Assembly: GCA_021298935.1 (NCBI GenBank)
Contig: JAJTHR010000090.1
Location: forward strand, 1-6,369
Direction of reading: 5' to 3'
Length of the DNA: 6,369 nucleotides
Source: Parachlamydia sp.
Lineage (GTDB): Bacteria > Chlamydiota > Chlamydiia > Chlamydiales > Parachlamydiaceae
The notes beneath the pieces were generated by a model. It saw nothing but the letters and a program-made list of their open reading frames with translations, was not told the origin of the DNA and made no database searches. Within the stretch, counting starts at the first letter, position 1; each line of letters starts with the position of its first letter. A program made the translations under genes and the position numbers. This document shows positions 6,365 through 6,369 of the stretch, piece by piece.

Positions 6365-6369
6365 AAAAT

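Larger units (their letters stand above)
5376..6369 (+). pseudogene. Disrupted gene of unknown family, runs off the right edge
   Basis: I do not recognise the protein. Two open segments (5376-5576 and 5577-6134) share one frame and are divided only by a TAA at 5574-5576. The sequence between them (5577-5630) still reads as plausible protein (GNSSLQKIPFYVFLSGFPLA). Near 6085-6112 the coding character moves to another frame, where SEEERDLYHMINEDVLLFF continues smoothly across the ATG at 6131. Near 6310-6330 it may return to the first frame, where DRAMSWDAKDADEK reads on, open to the window end. One stop and one or two frameshifts point to decay, or to sequencing errors if the assembly is poor. 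The original product would exceed 330 residues, mainly alpha-helical and probably cytoplasmic. The alternative is three separate small genes. Confidence 0.55.

Noticed and set aside
1..6369. tRNA, rRNA, CRISPR array or toxin-antitoxin pair
   Set aside because: No cloverleaf, no regularly spaced direct repeats and no paired small genes with recognisable motifs were seen.

Overview
The window looks like accessory DNA from an AT-rich, host-associated bacterium. A 1414-codon ankyrin-repeat gene, a transposase remnant, a decayed gene and several palindromic repeats fit an amoeba-associated intracellular bacterium. A Parachlamydia-like member of the Chlamydiae is my best guess, with Legionella-like or rickettsial lineages as alternatives. 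This is inferred from style and content only; no phylogenetic marker gene is present.

Layout from left to right. Bases 1-108 form a long imperfect hairpin that may continue past the left edge. Directly after it (110-565, +) lies the C-terminal part of an IS701/IS4-type DDE transposase, cut off at its 5' side. The 393-base gap that follows (566-958) holds a strong rho-independent terminator reading rightward (628-696) and a hairpin with a perfect 20-bp stem (742-800). I found no gene in it.

The main gene (5203-959, -) encodes a protein with a helical N-terminus, a probable caspase-like (clan CD) cysteine-peptidase module with a visible His/Cys dyad (His262, Cys296), an unassigned middle region, and a long C-terminal ankyrin array (about residues 697-1414). 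It starts with GTG and has a good sigma70-like promoter upstream. The architecture suggests a host-directed effector: ankyrin repeats to bind a target and a peptidase-like module to act on it. That role is inference.

To the right, a divergent + strand gene (5376 to the right edge) is open in one frame but broken by an in-frame TAA, then apparently by a frameshift near 6085-6112, and perhaps a second one near 6310-6330. I read it as a decaying gene of unknown family that runs out of the window. The genes do not form one operon: the transposase remnant and the ankyrin gene converge, and the ankyrin gene and the broken gene diverge from a shared 172-base promoter region.
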